Below, piece by piece: positions 40,126-52,119 of a stretch of 64,000 nucleotides of DNA. Origin of the DNA: Bathynomus jamesi. Taxonomy: Eukaryota > Arthropoda > Malacostraca > Isopoda > Cirolanidae. Position numbers and translations under genes: made by a program. The notes below the pieces were generated by a model. It was not told the DNA's origin, ran no database searches, and worked only from the letters and a program-made list of their open reading frames with translations. The stretch spans positions 124,001 to 188,000 of the forward strand of contig JAJOZX010005618.1 in assembly GCA_023014485.1 (NCBI GenBank), read 5' to 3'. Numbering within the stretch: the first letter of the stretch is position 1; the number at the start of each line of letters is the position of its first letter.

Positions 40126-42009
40126 ACAAGTACATATAGAAAATATAATTATAAATACACAACACAAGTAGTGAACGAATGAGACGCGAGGCGGACAATG
40201 CTCAAACAACGAGTGCTGGAGAGAGACTGAGGATCTGTGAAATGGCGGGAGGCTACAGCAGGGTATGCCTACACATCACTTCATTCGCGTGGATTCAACG
40301 TAGTGCTCGGCACGTGGCAAATTCAAGTTTTGCTTTTTGGAACTTTCTGGAATTTTTTTTTTCGAATATTTTCGATCCGCGGTTGGTTGAATCCGCGGAT
40401 GCGGAACCCGCGGATACGGAGGGCCGACTGTATTTGTATTTTTTTTTTGTAGACATAAACATACCTTTAGGTCTCCGCATATCGTCCAATTGTGATGTTT
40501 ATACTTCAAAGCAGTTAGCAAAAGCTCCATGTTACTATAACTTTCAGTCATCTGCACTGAGTGAACCACCAGAACAGACGCGACCTTGTTACCATTGTAG
40601 AGTAGTACTGCTTTGAAGCTTCTGCTTGAGGAGTTGATGAAGAGCCGCCATTCTATTGGGTCATACGCTAAACCCATAGCTGCAATGAGGCCGTTGACGT
40701 TGTTACAGTAAACTAGCGAAGCTTCTTCGTCCAACGTGAAATATTCTCGAAACTCTTCTTCATGGCTGCGATACCAGAAGAATGTTGTTTCTGGAGCCAA
40801 CAAACGATTTTCACGAAGACGTGACCCTAGCAACTGAGCAGATTCTTTGGACAAGCACAAATCTCTTGTCAAATCGTTCAACTCAACTTGGCTCAAGAGT
40901 TTGGGTTGACTTGTCTCAGCAGTAGGTTGGTATGTACCAGATATGTCACCATCATCCATTTCTTCATCTGAGTCGGACGACGAATCAAAGTTGTCGGGCG
41001 GTGTTGGAATTGGAATTTCTGGTCCATGAGGCACTGGCTTTATGGCAGATGGCACATCTGGATACTTTACATGTTGCTTGTTTTTTCAATTTATGCCTAA
41101 AAGGAAACAGATAAAGATAAAATAGAGACATATCTCATATACTGTCAGGCATATTTTTGTAAGTATAAAATGAAATTCATACTAAATTCATACTAACTTA
41201 CCTTGTAGGTTTGTCATACAGAAATAACAGTCAGTAGTATGATCTCTTCCTTCCCTCCACACCATTGGGACACCAAAAGGTAGACACTCTACCTTCTTGT
41301 GGCTCCAGTGCCGCAGACTTTCAACGCACGTTTTGCAGCATATGTGAGGGGCAAAGGCTTTGTCCTGGTCACCAAGTTTAACTCCAAAGTAGGCGTGGTA
41401 GCTTTTCCTCACAAAATGTATGATGTTTGACTGCTGGTCTGATATAGTGACTTTACCACAGATGTAGCAGAACCTGTGTGGGTCATTCTTGCACATTCTA
41501 TTCATGCTGAAAAACAGTAATGACAATCATAATTAGAAATAAGTTGTGTCTGTTTATTATATAGAGCTTGGCTAACACTTGGCTAAAATGTAAGTCTGTT
41601 TTAAAAAAATAAACTTGCTCATTTCATAACGATTATCTAATTTTTTTAAAATTGAGATAGCATAAAAACCTGACCTGATTGAGCAAAATGAGTTACATTT
41701 TTGAATTCAGCATGCAAAACTTGTAAAAGAATAACTAAAAAAACCTTGACCTCAAAAATGACGCAGACCAGTGTAATAACTAATTTACCTACTTCAATAG
41801 TTTCACACTCGGGAAGAATAATATAATATCGGCCGATATATCTCTGACTGATACCGATATATCAGTATTGGCCAAATAGCCAATATATCAGTGCACCCCT
41901 AATTTACACATTTGGCTGTGTGTTTCAAAATTATGGTGTGGATCTCCACTTCACTTTTGACCTCTACGTGTCACCTTCACCTGTGATGTAAGGACATGAT
42001 ACTTGCTTA

Positions 42010-42608
42010 CATGGGCGTCCGGAGGGGGGGGCAAGAGGGGGCAGTTGCCCTCCCTTGGAAATTTGTGTTTGCCCACGCAACGACTTCTATAATTCTACTG
42101 CAGCTCAGTCAGTGTTTCCACATTCAAGGAAATGTCGTTTACTTTACCGAAGTGCCGTGTCATTGAACTTAGAAGTGTTAAATAAACTATACTGAAAGAT
42201 ATAGTAATGGAATTATTTGCAAAGATCATTATATTGAGTGTTTTATTTATTTTTTTCTCTCAAAAACCTTTTGGTCAATTTCACTGAAACTTACACGATT
42301 ATAGTTAATCATAGTATCATATAAAAAATGGACTTGACTGGTAGAAAAAAAAATGCACTGCGACCACTACGAGTAAAAACCGTCATCTCCCCTTATCATA
42401 GCCTGCTTTCGGTGCTAAATGTATGTACTTAGTATTACTAAGTACATAAATTTAGCACCGAAAGCAGGCTATGATAAGGGGAGATGATGGTTTTTACTCG
42501 TAGTGGTCGCAGTGCATTTTTTTTTCTATCTAATAAAGAACTAATAAGAACTAAGAACTAATAAGTTAGTTTTGCCCCCCCTTGCGAAAAATCCTGCGGA
42601 TGCCCCTG
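42010..42608. mobile_element. hAT MITE with 8-bp duplication
   Basis: Ends CATGGGCGTCCGGAGG and CCTGCGGATGCCCCTG; the 8-bp duplication CTTGCTTA is exact at 42002-42009 and 42609-42616. It is 599 bp and non-coding. It contains the palindrome at 42342-42527. Confidence 0.9.
42342..42527. repeat. near-perfect palindrome, arms about 92 bp, almost no loop
   Basis: Runs from AAAAATGCACTGCGACCACT to AGTGGTCGCAGTGCATTTTT, centre near 42435 (ACTTAGTATTACTAAGT). Only a few mismatches are seen. It lies in the hAT MITE but away from its ends, so it is not the terminal repeat. Confidence 0.95.
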
Positions 42609-43680
42609 CTTGCTTACATCATAATCTTGTAATGATTCATACGTGTATGAAGTTTCATTAATTTATGTTACATTCAAAACCAACTTCCCAAACATAATAC
42701 AGCTCCATTTGAACTTTGACTTCTACTTGTGACCATGACTTTTCATGCAGGAACAGGATTCTTGCTCATGACACTTTGTCTTGTGATGATCCATATGTGT
42801 GTGAAGTTTCTATAGACCCAAGTGTCTTCATGTTTTCAAAATGTAATGTACATTGAGATGTTCAAAAGTTACGCCCAGGTACAAGAATATGATAAATGGA
42901 TGGATAAGCACAACCCAGTATAGCCTCTCCAAATTTATTTGGTCAGGGCTATAATTACAGAGGTGCTGGGTGCATGATTGGTTCAATTTTTACATTATAA
43001 ATTGAATTTGAAGTTTACTAACCAATCTTAACCCAACTTCAAACTCTGCTTTAATTTTCTACAAGGATTTCTTTCATAAAACTCTTGCACCCATTGTTGA
43101 GCAAGAATTTTAACTGAAATTACTTTCCTTCAGTGCATATGGCAAGAATTTCCAATGAAGTCCTAACCTGCAATGTGTCATGCAATCAATTTGGTACCAT
43201 TCTTAGAGGCTTAGCAAGGAAACTAACAATATTTTCCATTATTTAGTACAATAATATTTTTTTGAGAACAAGTGGAAAGCAAGACATTTCTCAAAATAGG
43301 AATATCGTGCAATAATTTTGTAGATTTTGTAGCCTCACCCTCTACCCATAATTTTACCTGCCTTATACCCCATGTTTTAATACCTATCCACCTTTTGTAG
43401 AGCAAAATAAAGTGTTAAATGCAAAATGTATACTAAAATATTTAGAAATCTTGAAACCAAAACTCTGTATTTAACCTTAAACAGAATTTTTTAAATCCCT
43501 GACTGGAGAATCTGCTCAAATTTTTAGATGCATCATGCAAAGATTTTTTCCATAAAACTGTTGTATCTAATGCATTGGGGCCTTTAGCAAGAGTTTTAAA
43601 GTGAAATTACTTATAAAATTAAGGCAAAAATATTCACTTCTCACCCACAACAAATTTAGAAACAAAACTAAGGTATTTCT

Positions 43681-44123
43681 TTACTATTATACCAGTCTCC
43701 GGTAGAAAGTTTTAAAAGCTGGTTTTCAATGTGCTTAAGGTATTTTTTTTTTATTTTTTATAATTTTGGATAATATTAGGGAGTTAGGTTAGGTTTGCTT
43801 AGGTTATTTTAGGTTCAGCCAATTCTGAACGTGAAATTTATGTTTTTCCTATGGTTTTTGATGTTTTATATTAATCTGACTTTCAAAATCTTCAGAAACC
43901 ACTCGTTTTTGATTCTCCCCACCCAAAAACTCCCAGTTCCCACTGGGGGTCTCCCAGGTAAAAAAGGGTAAAAGAGGGTAGAAAGTTTTAAAAGCTTTAA
44001 GCTTCAATAACTCTTTAACAAATCATTTGTGATGGAAATGAGTATCGTTTTTTAATTCAGCACATTGAAAAACATTGAAAACCAGCTTTTAAAACTTTCT
44101 ACTGGAGACTGGTGTAATAGTAA
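43681..44123. mobile_element. MITE with about 50-bp inverted repeats
   Basis: The left arm contains CCAGTCTCCGGTAGAAAGTT and the right arm its complement, with TTACTATTA outside both. It is about 440 bp, non-coding. The family cannot be told and the duplication is unclear. Confidence 0.75.
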
Positions 44124-44611
44124 ATATTTACCAAAACTAAACATATTTCTCAATGCTTAGCAAGGCTTTTTTTTGGTAAATATTAAGTTTCAAGGACACT
44201 AGTTTTATGGACCCCTGCTTGGCCAAAAGCTGATCATATAGGAAATAACTAACCAACCTAAAATGACACTCTAATCTGGCTATATGACTCACCCTGATTT
44301 AGGGTGGTCAAACATCTATTATTAGTCCAGACAGTCATGTTTTTATGATGGAAAAGTATGAAAAATGGGGGAAAAATTAGATTTTGTCAAATAAATGTAG
44401 AGTAAGTTAAAATATTTCATACATATAAAATTGCATAAGTATTATAGTGAACTTGTTTAAAAAGCATTGAGGCACTCCACCATATTAGAACTTTTCATAA
44501 ATGTATCCGCTTTTTCAATGTTTGCATAATGGGCACCCTACCCTGATTGGTCCAATGGATGAAATTGGTGGATCACCAAAATTTAATATTAGCAAATTTC
44601 TTCTAAAAAAA

Positions 44612-44642
<31 letters not shown>

Positions 44643-45493
44643 CTGAGTATTCCACTTTTATCAAGTTGTGAATTTCACTACGCTTTGCTCTTCCCTGTAC
44701 ACCTTATGATCTGTAAAGCATATGTATCAAATTTGAAACAAATTGACCACTTTAGAGGTTGCACACTTATGTCACCTCTGATACCTTAGTCCTTTGTAAC
44801 CAAATCTCGAGAATGTCCCAACTTCCAACATATTGTAATGTTTTTTCTTTCACAGGTGCAAAAAGTGTTGAAAATGGAAAGAGAGAAGATCTGGCTAATT
44901 GAAAAGACTCCAGTCAGAGAGCTCTTAGGAGCAAGATTGCCATCCTGGGAGCAAGTCCTCCTCTGCTTTATGTACAAATCACCTGGAGCTGAAGGAAACA
45001 ATCCCCCTTCCCATAAGTCTACGAGTATCAAATTTCAAGAAGTTTGGAAGAAGGCGAATATCCCCGTGAAGACAGAGGAGAACATTAGAGCTGCTATACT
45101 AAAGCTGTACAAAGAGTACCAAAACTTGAAGGAGGAGAAGTCGAGACAGACAAAGCCATTATGAAGTGTCAGGTGTGGAAGGGAGACCTTGCTGACCTTT
45201 TTGACATCGCTTGTCAAGGAGTGATGAGCATGAGTTCAGTTCCGGAGGAGGACAAGGTTTTCTTGTCCTCCCAGAGGGAGGACAGAATGAGCTCTTCAAT
45301 GGCTGGGGTGGATAGGAAACACACTATGGCTGTCAAATGGAAAGCAGCAGCAGCTAAGAAACTTGAACTTCAAAAACGAAAGCATGCTGAAGAAGCTGAA
45401 GAGATCTCTGAGAAAATGAAGCTGGATAGCACATCCTCTAGCTCAATGGCAACAACAGATGATGAAGATTTTGCTGCTCCATTGGCCTCTAAG

Positions 45494-46282
45494 CAGTGGT
45501 GGGCACCGTTAACCAAAAAGTTAACTTCGATAACAATAATCCGTTAACCCCAATTTTTAACTCCGATAACAATAATCCGATAATTTTACTACAAAGTTAA
45601 TGGAAGTTAATGATAATCCATTAACGATAACTATTTCTTTACTAACATTTAAAAAAATCAAGGAAAAAAGCTTTAAAACCCATAGAAAATGTTTATTTAT
45701 GCAAAATCCAACAATAAATAGGTATTTAACTATTTTTATCAAGTTTTACAACTTTCTTGCTTAACTTTTTTTTTATTTTTAATAAAAAATGTACTGATTA
45801 CATGTTTTGAAACCCTTGTAACCACTAACCATTAACTAAATTTTAATTTACCAGAGAATTATTATGGCGGGAACTGAAAGGTAAAATTAAATTTTAGGCA
45901 CATTTATTAAAGACTATGACACAATGTGCTAGTTGCCCTTCAGAAAGACCAACTTCTGAAAGTTAGGCCCAACTGCCAGTATTGACCTCTTCGGCCTCAG
46001 GATGTCCTTGCTGAGAGAGAAGAGCCATTCCACTGCGGCAGAGGATGGAATTGGCAGACTGAAGTTATGGCGGTTTGAATTCATTCGCAGAGCGGTGATC
46101 TTCCATGAATGACACCTCGCAGTTAACGTGTTAACGGACTTTAACAGACTAAATATCGAGTTATCAGAAGTTAACTGGTCTGATAACAATAAATGGAAAT
46201 TAACTTCCGTTAATAGTCCGTTAAAAAAAGTTAACTTCGTTAATTAACTGTTATCGGATTAACGCTTTAGTGCCCAACACTG
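45494..46282 (-). mobile_element. hAT element H4, deletion derivative
   Basis: Ends CAGTGGTGGGCAC and GTGCCCAACACTG; exact 8-bp duplication CCTCTAAG at 45486-45493 and 46283-46290. AAGTTAACTTCG words repeat inside both ends. Same group as the hAT at 19209-20103. Length 789 bp. Confidence 0.92.
45929..46190 (-). pseudogene. hAT C-terminal dimerisation fragment
   Basis: Encodes NFSLPIPSSAAVEWLFSLSK followed by DILRPKRSIL and LVFLKGN, which parallels IPSRAAVERLFSMGKDILRAKRS in the hAT at 19209. The arginine of AVERLFS is tryptophan here. No catalytic part remains and the region upstream is short and AT-rich. A diverged sibling of the other fragment. Confidence 0.8.
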
Positions 46283-48183
46283 CCTCTAAGTTACCTCATC
46301 ATTCCAAGAACACACTTGATCCAACACTCGCGGCTACTTGGGATAGAGAACAACTCTCTATTCGACAAGCAAGCACTTCCTTCATTGCAACTACAGATCT
46401 ACAGAAGCTAAGGCTGTTCATCAAGCACGTGCCAAGTATCAAGAGAAAATGGCCAAACAACTTGAGTTGATCTTCAAAGATCCACCTCTCTTAGTTCTGC
46501 ACTGGGACAGCAAGCTACTACCCCAAGCTGCTGGTGGAAGCGCTAGAAGCTTGGAAGACAGAGTAGCTGTTGTGGTAACAGGGAAGGAGTTCAAGCATCT
46601 TCTTGGAGTGCCTGTTGCCCAGGATGGTACTGGTGAACAAATGGCTCAAGCCATCATCCAGGAGCTGCAATGATTTGGAATTCAGGACCACATCATTGGC
46701 CTCTCGTTTGACACTACAGCGTCCAATACCAGACTTCTGCAAGGGGCATGTATGAGGATTGAACAATTCCTTGGTCGTCACTGTCGTGGTTGCCTTGCCA
46801 TCACCACATTTATGAGCTCATTTTGAAGGTCTTTCATAAGTCCCTGGGGCTAACAAGTGGTCCTGAAATCCTGTTGTTTTGATGATTTCAGCAGCCTTGG
46901 GACTTTATTAACAAAAATTGTTTCAAAACCATGATCGATGAAGAAGAGCCAGCAACTAGGTACTTGGAAGATGAATGAATCAGGATGGTGAGTTATCTTC
47001 GTGGTAATTAAAAGTTCATGTCACCTGAGAGAAGATTATGAGGAACTCAAGCTGTCGCTCCTTTTCCTTGGAGGCTACGGTGGAGCTGAGTTCTCCTTCA
47101 GGACTCCAGGAGCCCATCATCAAGCCAGGTGGATGGCGAAAGCTATTTGTGCTGAAAATAGTTTTGTTCCGGGAGCAACTGGAACTCACCGACCGAGAGG
47201 TGAAGGGATTGCACAACGTGGCCCTTTTCACGTGTTTCATTTATGTCTGGTTCTGGCACGAGGCAGTGGTCAGTAGGTGGGCCCCGAAAAATGACCTTGA
47301 CATGATTTTCAACTGTTGATTTCATATCCGAACAAGGACCTGGGCCAGGCTGCCTTGAGAGTTGCCAAAAGGCATCTATGGTATCTCTCAGAGACTCTAG
47401 TCAACATGGCTTTCCTTGATGAATGGATACTGCCAAATGAGAAAGAAAAGATGTTCCAGGCCTTGAACAAACCTGTGTCGAGGAAGGAACTCAAATGACT
47501 CAAGTGGAAAAACCTGACTTTTGAAGGCAAGGATCTGAGCAACTTCGTCACTCAAAGGACGAAGACATTCTTTGACAACTTCGGTATCGGGGATGTCAAC
47601 AACGTAGAGGAGTACAGCAAAAATGACAGCTTGAGAGAGTCAGTCAACATGCTAAAAGTTGTAAACAACACAGCGGAGAGGGGAATTCCATTAACCCTTA
47701 ACCGCCGTGGTGCCCATATTTGGACACCTTCAAAATAATCGAAATATATTGAATAATTATTGTAATATCGTCTGCTACGCCAAGGTGGCCTTTCTTGAAC
47801 ACCTACCTGTAGATGCCAGATACCTCTTTCGGCAATATCTCAGGTTTTTTTTTATTTCATGGCTTTTTCAAACGACGTTTGTCTTGAGGGAAATGTTAGT
47901 TCAAAACTAAAAATATTTTGAAGAATGGAATCATTTACAGGTAAGATACAATGTTCTAATAATTTTTAGGGCAAAAACATATATCCTGGATTGTAAATAA
48001 GATTGCTTTTATTTAAAAAATATATTAGCATAAATATTAGATGTCATTAGAGTATAGTGCTCAAAAATGAGCAGCTTGGCATGGCAAAGTCCTCCTGGGC
48101 AAATGTTTTCTTTCATAGATTGAAAATTTGGGGAAACTATTTTTTTTTTTAGAATAGTATTGATAGATATTTTGTAGACTAAA

Positions 48184-48296
<113 letters not shown>

Positions 48297-48469
48297 ATAT
48301 ATTATACTCAAACACTCTTTCCAGGAACTAGTGGATTATCCGAGAGGCCAGTCATTTCAATTGCAACAGGAAGCTTTTATGCTGGAAATCGCACCCGCAA
48401 GTCTCTATTTCTTGCAATTGCTGAAACAAGCGACGAAGAGAATGGATCAGGAGAGAAGAAACAAACATT

Positions 48470-49530
48470 TTGGAAGAAAGAGGACAGTCACAACAGTCGA
48501 GTTCAGAATCAGAACAGGAACAGGACCTTTCATCTTCTAGCACTGTTGTTTTATGTGTTGATAACAGTTCACCCTTGCCTTCATCACATGTAAATGGTCG
48601 GAAGAAAACCCTTCAAAAGAGAAATCCCATTTGGGAAAAGATTGAAGCACGGGATCCTATTCCACAACATCCAGATTTTGAGGATAATATCTTGGTATCG
48701 GAAAATCCTGAAGGTTGCTTGGTTAGTCCTTTTCAATTCTTTATGAAATTTATTGGTCTTGTGGCACTGTTCAATCAAGAAGGCTACCTGGTCTATCATT
48801 CACCCAGGATAAAGAAATGAAGGCTAAGGGTAGAGGTACATTTGAAGAGTGGGATGCAAATGTAGATGGAATAAGAGTAACAGCAGTAAAATGGTTTGAT
48901 AGTAGAGCTGTTACAACTTTGTCAACCTTTGCAACAGCAGAGCCTGTTGTTCAGAGAGAGAGGTTTGACCATCACCAAAAGGGAAAGATATCCATTATTT
49001 GCCCAGGTATTGTACATGAGTATAACAAAGCAATGGGTGGTGTAGACCTGCATGACCAATTGGTATCCTTGTATAGGTTTTCTTTTAAGTCTAAAAAGTA
49101 TTATCATAGGATTGTTTGGCACCTGTTTGACATGGCACTGGTCAATGCTTGGCTACTGTACAGGCGATCATGTGATGATATGAGTGTTCCCCGTAAAAAC
49201 CAAAATATTTTGGCACAATTCAAGGCTAGGGCAGCTAAATCTTTGATGTTTTCTGGTAAAGTAACTAAAAAATGTAAAAGGGGGAGACCATCTATAGAAG
49301 CCACAGAAGAACCGAAAAGAAAAATTGTTAACCAAGGTTTACCTATACCTGAAAATGATATAAGATTTGACAATCTTGGCCATTTACCTAATGTTGGTTC
49401 AGTTAGACACATGTGTAAGATGATTGGTTGCAAAAGCAGAGTTATGACACACTGCCAGAAATGTAATGTATATTTGTGTATTACACAAAAAAAGAATTGT
49501 TTTGCAGACTTTCATACAAAAAATTTGTAA
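48470..49530 (+). pseudogene. piggyBac (PGBD-type) transposase with the catalytic middle deleted
   Basis: The N-terminal frame (48470-48820) has an acidic, serine/glutamine-rich start, PIWEKIEARDPIPQHPDFED and PFQFFMKF, where the DDE_Tnp_1_7 domain would begin. About 300 residues are then missing. The second frame (48817-49530) resumes with TAVKWFDSRAVTTLSTFATA, MGGVDLHDQLVSLYR (the pair of late catalytic aspartates of the piggyBac domain), an AT-hook-like KKCKRGRPS and a C-terminal cysteine-rich finger (CKMIGCKSRVMTHCQKCNVY, LC). The first two catalytic aspartates are in the lost part. The C-terminal frame is open and well preserved, so the deletion seems young. Confidence 0.88.
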
Positions 49531-49987
49531 AGTAATATTCAAATTTCATTATTATATTTGCAGAAAAATGTTTGAATAGTAATAAAAATAAGTCTTAGCT
49601 GTTCATTATCCATAAAAATGTTTTGTATTAGTTTTATATTTTAATATCAGTAAAAATTGTTCCAGATTTTGTGTTTTATTCTTCGTAGATTTTCACATTA
49701 AATTTGTCTCGTGTGCCTAGGTGCCCAAAATAATCCACCTTCATTAATTCATTAAAAAAACAAAAATAAATTAACGTAAATACATACAAGCCTTATTGAC
49801 TCCTGTTAGATCACAATTTTCAACAATTTAATTTTTTTCAGAGCTAAATAAAAATTTAGGCAGTTAAGGGTTAATCAAGCAATTCAATGAATAAATCAAG
49901 GACAAGAAGCAAAAACAATTCTTGTTATGGATTGTTGAACATCATCGAAAGGAGGTGCCAAAACGAACCAAGGCGGGAACATCCTTG

Positions 49988-50574
49988 TACCAATTCAAAA
50001 ACGGATTTGGATTTTCTGATTTTAATACTAGAGCTTTTTATTTTCTGTGCTTCCAAGGGAGAATTCTTTTGTAACACTGAAAATTTTATATTATTAAATT
50101 GTATTGTGTAATGTGTATTGATTTGAATTTTCCAATTTTATTATTAGTTTTTCATTTCCCATGATTCCAAGGGAGAATTTTTTCGTAATACTGAAGAAAA
50201 TTGTTTATTATAAAAGATTCAAATGTGTGCAACCCCTAAATATCACTTAATCATTTTCAAAATTGGTGCACATCTTTCTAACATGAAAAGGAATAAAAGC
50301 ATAAGCAAAGTGGAGAAAAATATTGACCTTTGATATTTTCCTCTGTACGAGTGAAACACCCAAACACAGACACATTAACACAAGATCAAAATACTAGGAG
50401 CAAGAATGTTACATACTGCACAAGTCAAGACTTTTGCAATTTAGAAGAAATCATGAGGATAAGAATTTTGCAGTCTGCAGTCTAGTCAAAATCTGAAAAT
50501 TTTTAAAAGTCATCAAGGTAAATCTCACTTTTAAGGCTGCACAGCAACCACATATCCTACATCAATAACAATAT
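49988..50574. other. no gene seen
   Basis: AT-rich DNA, with two similar words (CAAGGGAGAATTCTTTTGTA and CAAGGGAGAATTTTTTCGTA) near 50055 and 50170, so a roughly 110-bp imperfect tandem duplication at about 50030-50220. Confidence 0.4.
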
Positions 50575-50909
50575 GTCAATCAATAGAGCATAAAAAACTA
50601 TATATGTAGAGCAGTGGTGACTCCTGCACTCAGGCTGAGGCAAGGGGCAAGGAGAAGCACGAGATAAAATTGTGTACTGTATTTATAGATTTAAGTTTTA
50701 AAAAAAGTTTTAAATACAAATTATAAAAATGGTTTTTGGCTGGTAGTATATTACTATTTTTCTGTCTAGCCTTCATCACGCAAGCAAATTTTGAGCGCAT
50801 TTAGATACCCTTACTACCTATAAAAAACTATATTGACACATTAAGTTCTCATGTAATCTTTCAAGATCCTTTACTCAGGCGCAAGACATTACGCCTGAGA
50901 AAGTATATA

Positions 50910-51880
50910 CAGTGAGGCCTTGCATAACGAATGCCTTAAATAGCAAATTTTTGCTTAACAAATTACCTCTATAAGGCTCCATTGATTTAAATAACAATTT
51001 TACCTTGCAGAACGAATTTGGTAATGAAAAACGTAATAACACGTTTTCTGTTCAGTTGGAGGTTGATAGCTGTCGTGAGCAGTTGTGTACAATTGCTATC
51101 AATTTTTTTTTAATTTTGCTTTACAGTGATTTATCATTATAATATCATTACCTAATTAACATAGTGAATAAATAATAATTAATGCTTTTAAGCATTATTA
51201 GTGCTAAATAAAGTTAATTACAGTGCACATAATAAAGTTAAAAAGTGAATTACAGTGAACCAAGTGGGCTTACGATAACACGTGTTGTTACAATAATACA
51301 GCACAATTGCTCACTATTAAATTTTAATTTATTAGCTTTATAAGTGTATAAAACATGTAGTCATGGCCCCTAAAAGACCTTCATCATCTGCTAATGCTCC
51401 AAAGAAATCCAGGAAAACTATCAGTCTCCAGATGAAGCGGGACATTATTAAAAAAAGTGAATCTAGAACGAGTACCAAAGACTTGCTGCTGAATATGGAT
51501 TGTCTGCCAATACAGTTTCAATGATTTTTAAGAAGGAAGAAATTATGAAAACTAAAGTAAGTGATGCTACAAGTAGACTTATTAAAGGAAGGGAAGCTAT
51601 TGCTGAAATGGAGTGTGTTTTACTGATATGGATTAGCAAAAAGGAAATGAAGGGGGAATCCATTACTAAGGCATTCATTAGTGACAAGGCAGTGCAAATA
51701 TATGAACAAATTAAGGAATCCCTTCCAGCATCAGTTGAAAGATATGAATCATTCAATGCAAGTCAATGCTCTGGAACGAATTACTGAAAATCCCATTCAA
51801 CTAATGCATTGCCTAATGAATTTTTCAGTTAACGAATGACCTTCTGGAACAAATTAAATTCGTTATGCAAGGCCTCACTG
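50910..51880 (+). mobile_element. Tigger/pogo element T3, deletion derivative
   Basis: Inverted ends CAGTGAGGCCTTGCATAACG with TA at 50908-50909 and 51881-51882. Length 971 bp; keeps the N-terminal part of the transposase only. Confidence 0.92.
51363..51786 (+). pseudogene. Tigger transposase N-terminus (CENP-B-like DNA-binding domain)
   Basis: Starts MAPKRPSSSANAPKKSRKTI and continues SLQMKRDIIKKSESR, the Psq/CENP-B-N helix-turn-helix, then shifts frame near 51480 and continues AAEYGLSANTVSMIFKKEEI. A linker and the start of the second (CENP-B HTH) domain follow, with ECVLLIWISKKEMKGESITK and AFISDKAVQIYEQI. It ends soon after; the DDE catalytic domain is absent. Confidence 0.88.
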
Positions 51881-52119
51881 TATAAGTAATATCGTATATT
51901 TAAAGTTCTTTTAATGAATAAAATAATTATTTGCTTGCATATGGTTACATAAGAGTCCTCCTCCTAATTCTCATTAAATAAAATACGTTTTTCCTCCTAT
52001 TAATTTTTTTTATAGAGAAAAAACATTTCAACTCGGGCTTATACCTTTCAGCCTTGTAGAGGCACAATTTTTAATTCTGGTGATACATGGTAATTTTTTA
52101 CGTTTCGATAAGTGTGCCT

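Larger units (their letters stand above)
37989..40430. mobile_element. Tigger/pogo element T2, resembling mammalian MER2/Tigger2
   Basis: The left end reads GTCGTCCCTCGGTATCC and the right end GGATACGGAGGGCCGACTG followed by TA. Just inside are GGATTGGTTCCAGGACCCCC, GATACCAAAATCCGCGGATG and, at the right, TTTTCGATCCGCGGTTGGTT. From memory these match the human MER2/Tigger2 sequence closely. The left 280 bp occur twice in tandem (37989-38268, 38269-38548). Between 38549 and 40125 are another Tigger-type fragment and a minisatellite. No transposase frame is left. TA flanks both ends. Confidence 0.8.
34369..41526 (-). pseudogene. putative transposase of the CACT-terminated family, intron-split
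   Basis: The N-terminal exon at 41526-41188 has a FCYICGKVTI zinc pair, then GDQDKAFAPHICCKTC, FGVPMVWREG and CYFC. The exon at 41055-40466 has KPVPHG, an acidic serine stretch, LNDLTRDL, RLFINSS (Asn where C1 has catalytic Asp193) and ICGDLK. A donor GTATGT follows at about 40465, and the acceptor TTTTTGTAG lies at about 35113, so the frame resumes as VIALVLGLQGGY with CFLC, HIKLGLMKNFVRAL, HFLSLHLDYFPDN and SEEQGERFHQ. The D-to-N change and stops (for instance after CLGDS near 35040) suggest it is dead. The intron length of 5.3 kb comes from insertions. Confidence 0.72.
34121..41773 (-). mobile_element. CACT-terminated DNA transposon, copy C2
   Basis: Ends CACTGGTCTGCGT, with inverted repeats of about 200 bp (34121-34330, 41560-41773) and a 3-bp duplication TAA at 34118-34120 and 41774-41776. 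It encodes the same protein family as C1 (2231-4793), yet the terminal sequence beyond CACT differs. A hAT-like element, a Tigger and a minisatellite lie within its single large intron. Confidence 0.88.
28360..41901 (+). mobile_element. hAT element H3, inflated to 13.5 kb by nested transposons
   Basis: The ends are TAGGGGTGCAC and GTGCACCCCTA with GATATATCGGC-type subterminal words. The 8-bp duplication ATTTACAC is exact at 28352-28359 and 41902-41909. Its own DNA is 28360-29475, 33765-34120 and 41774-41901, about 1.6 kb, already an internally deleted hAT. LIR-2 and the CACT-terminated copy C2 account for the rest. Confidence 0.9.
41902..43680. repeat. degenerate tandem repeat, about 2 units, with a hAT MITE inside
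   Basis: Two related units occur (about 41940-42670 without the MITE, and 42700-42890), each with a GACTTCTACTTGTGACC-like block, a CTTGCTCA/TTACAT block and a TGTGTGAAGTTTC block. Similar repeats are common in invertebrate genomes. The remainder, 42900-43680, shows no gene or motif. Confidence 0.5.

Noticed and set aside
38846..40209. Open frames of about 450 and 360 codons on both strands
   Set aside because: They are translations of the 18/27-bp minisatellite, open because every period is a multiple of three; no start context or family motif.
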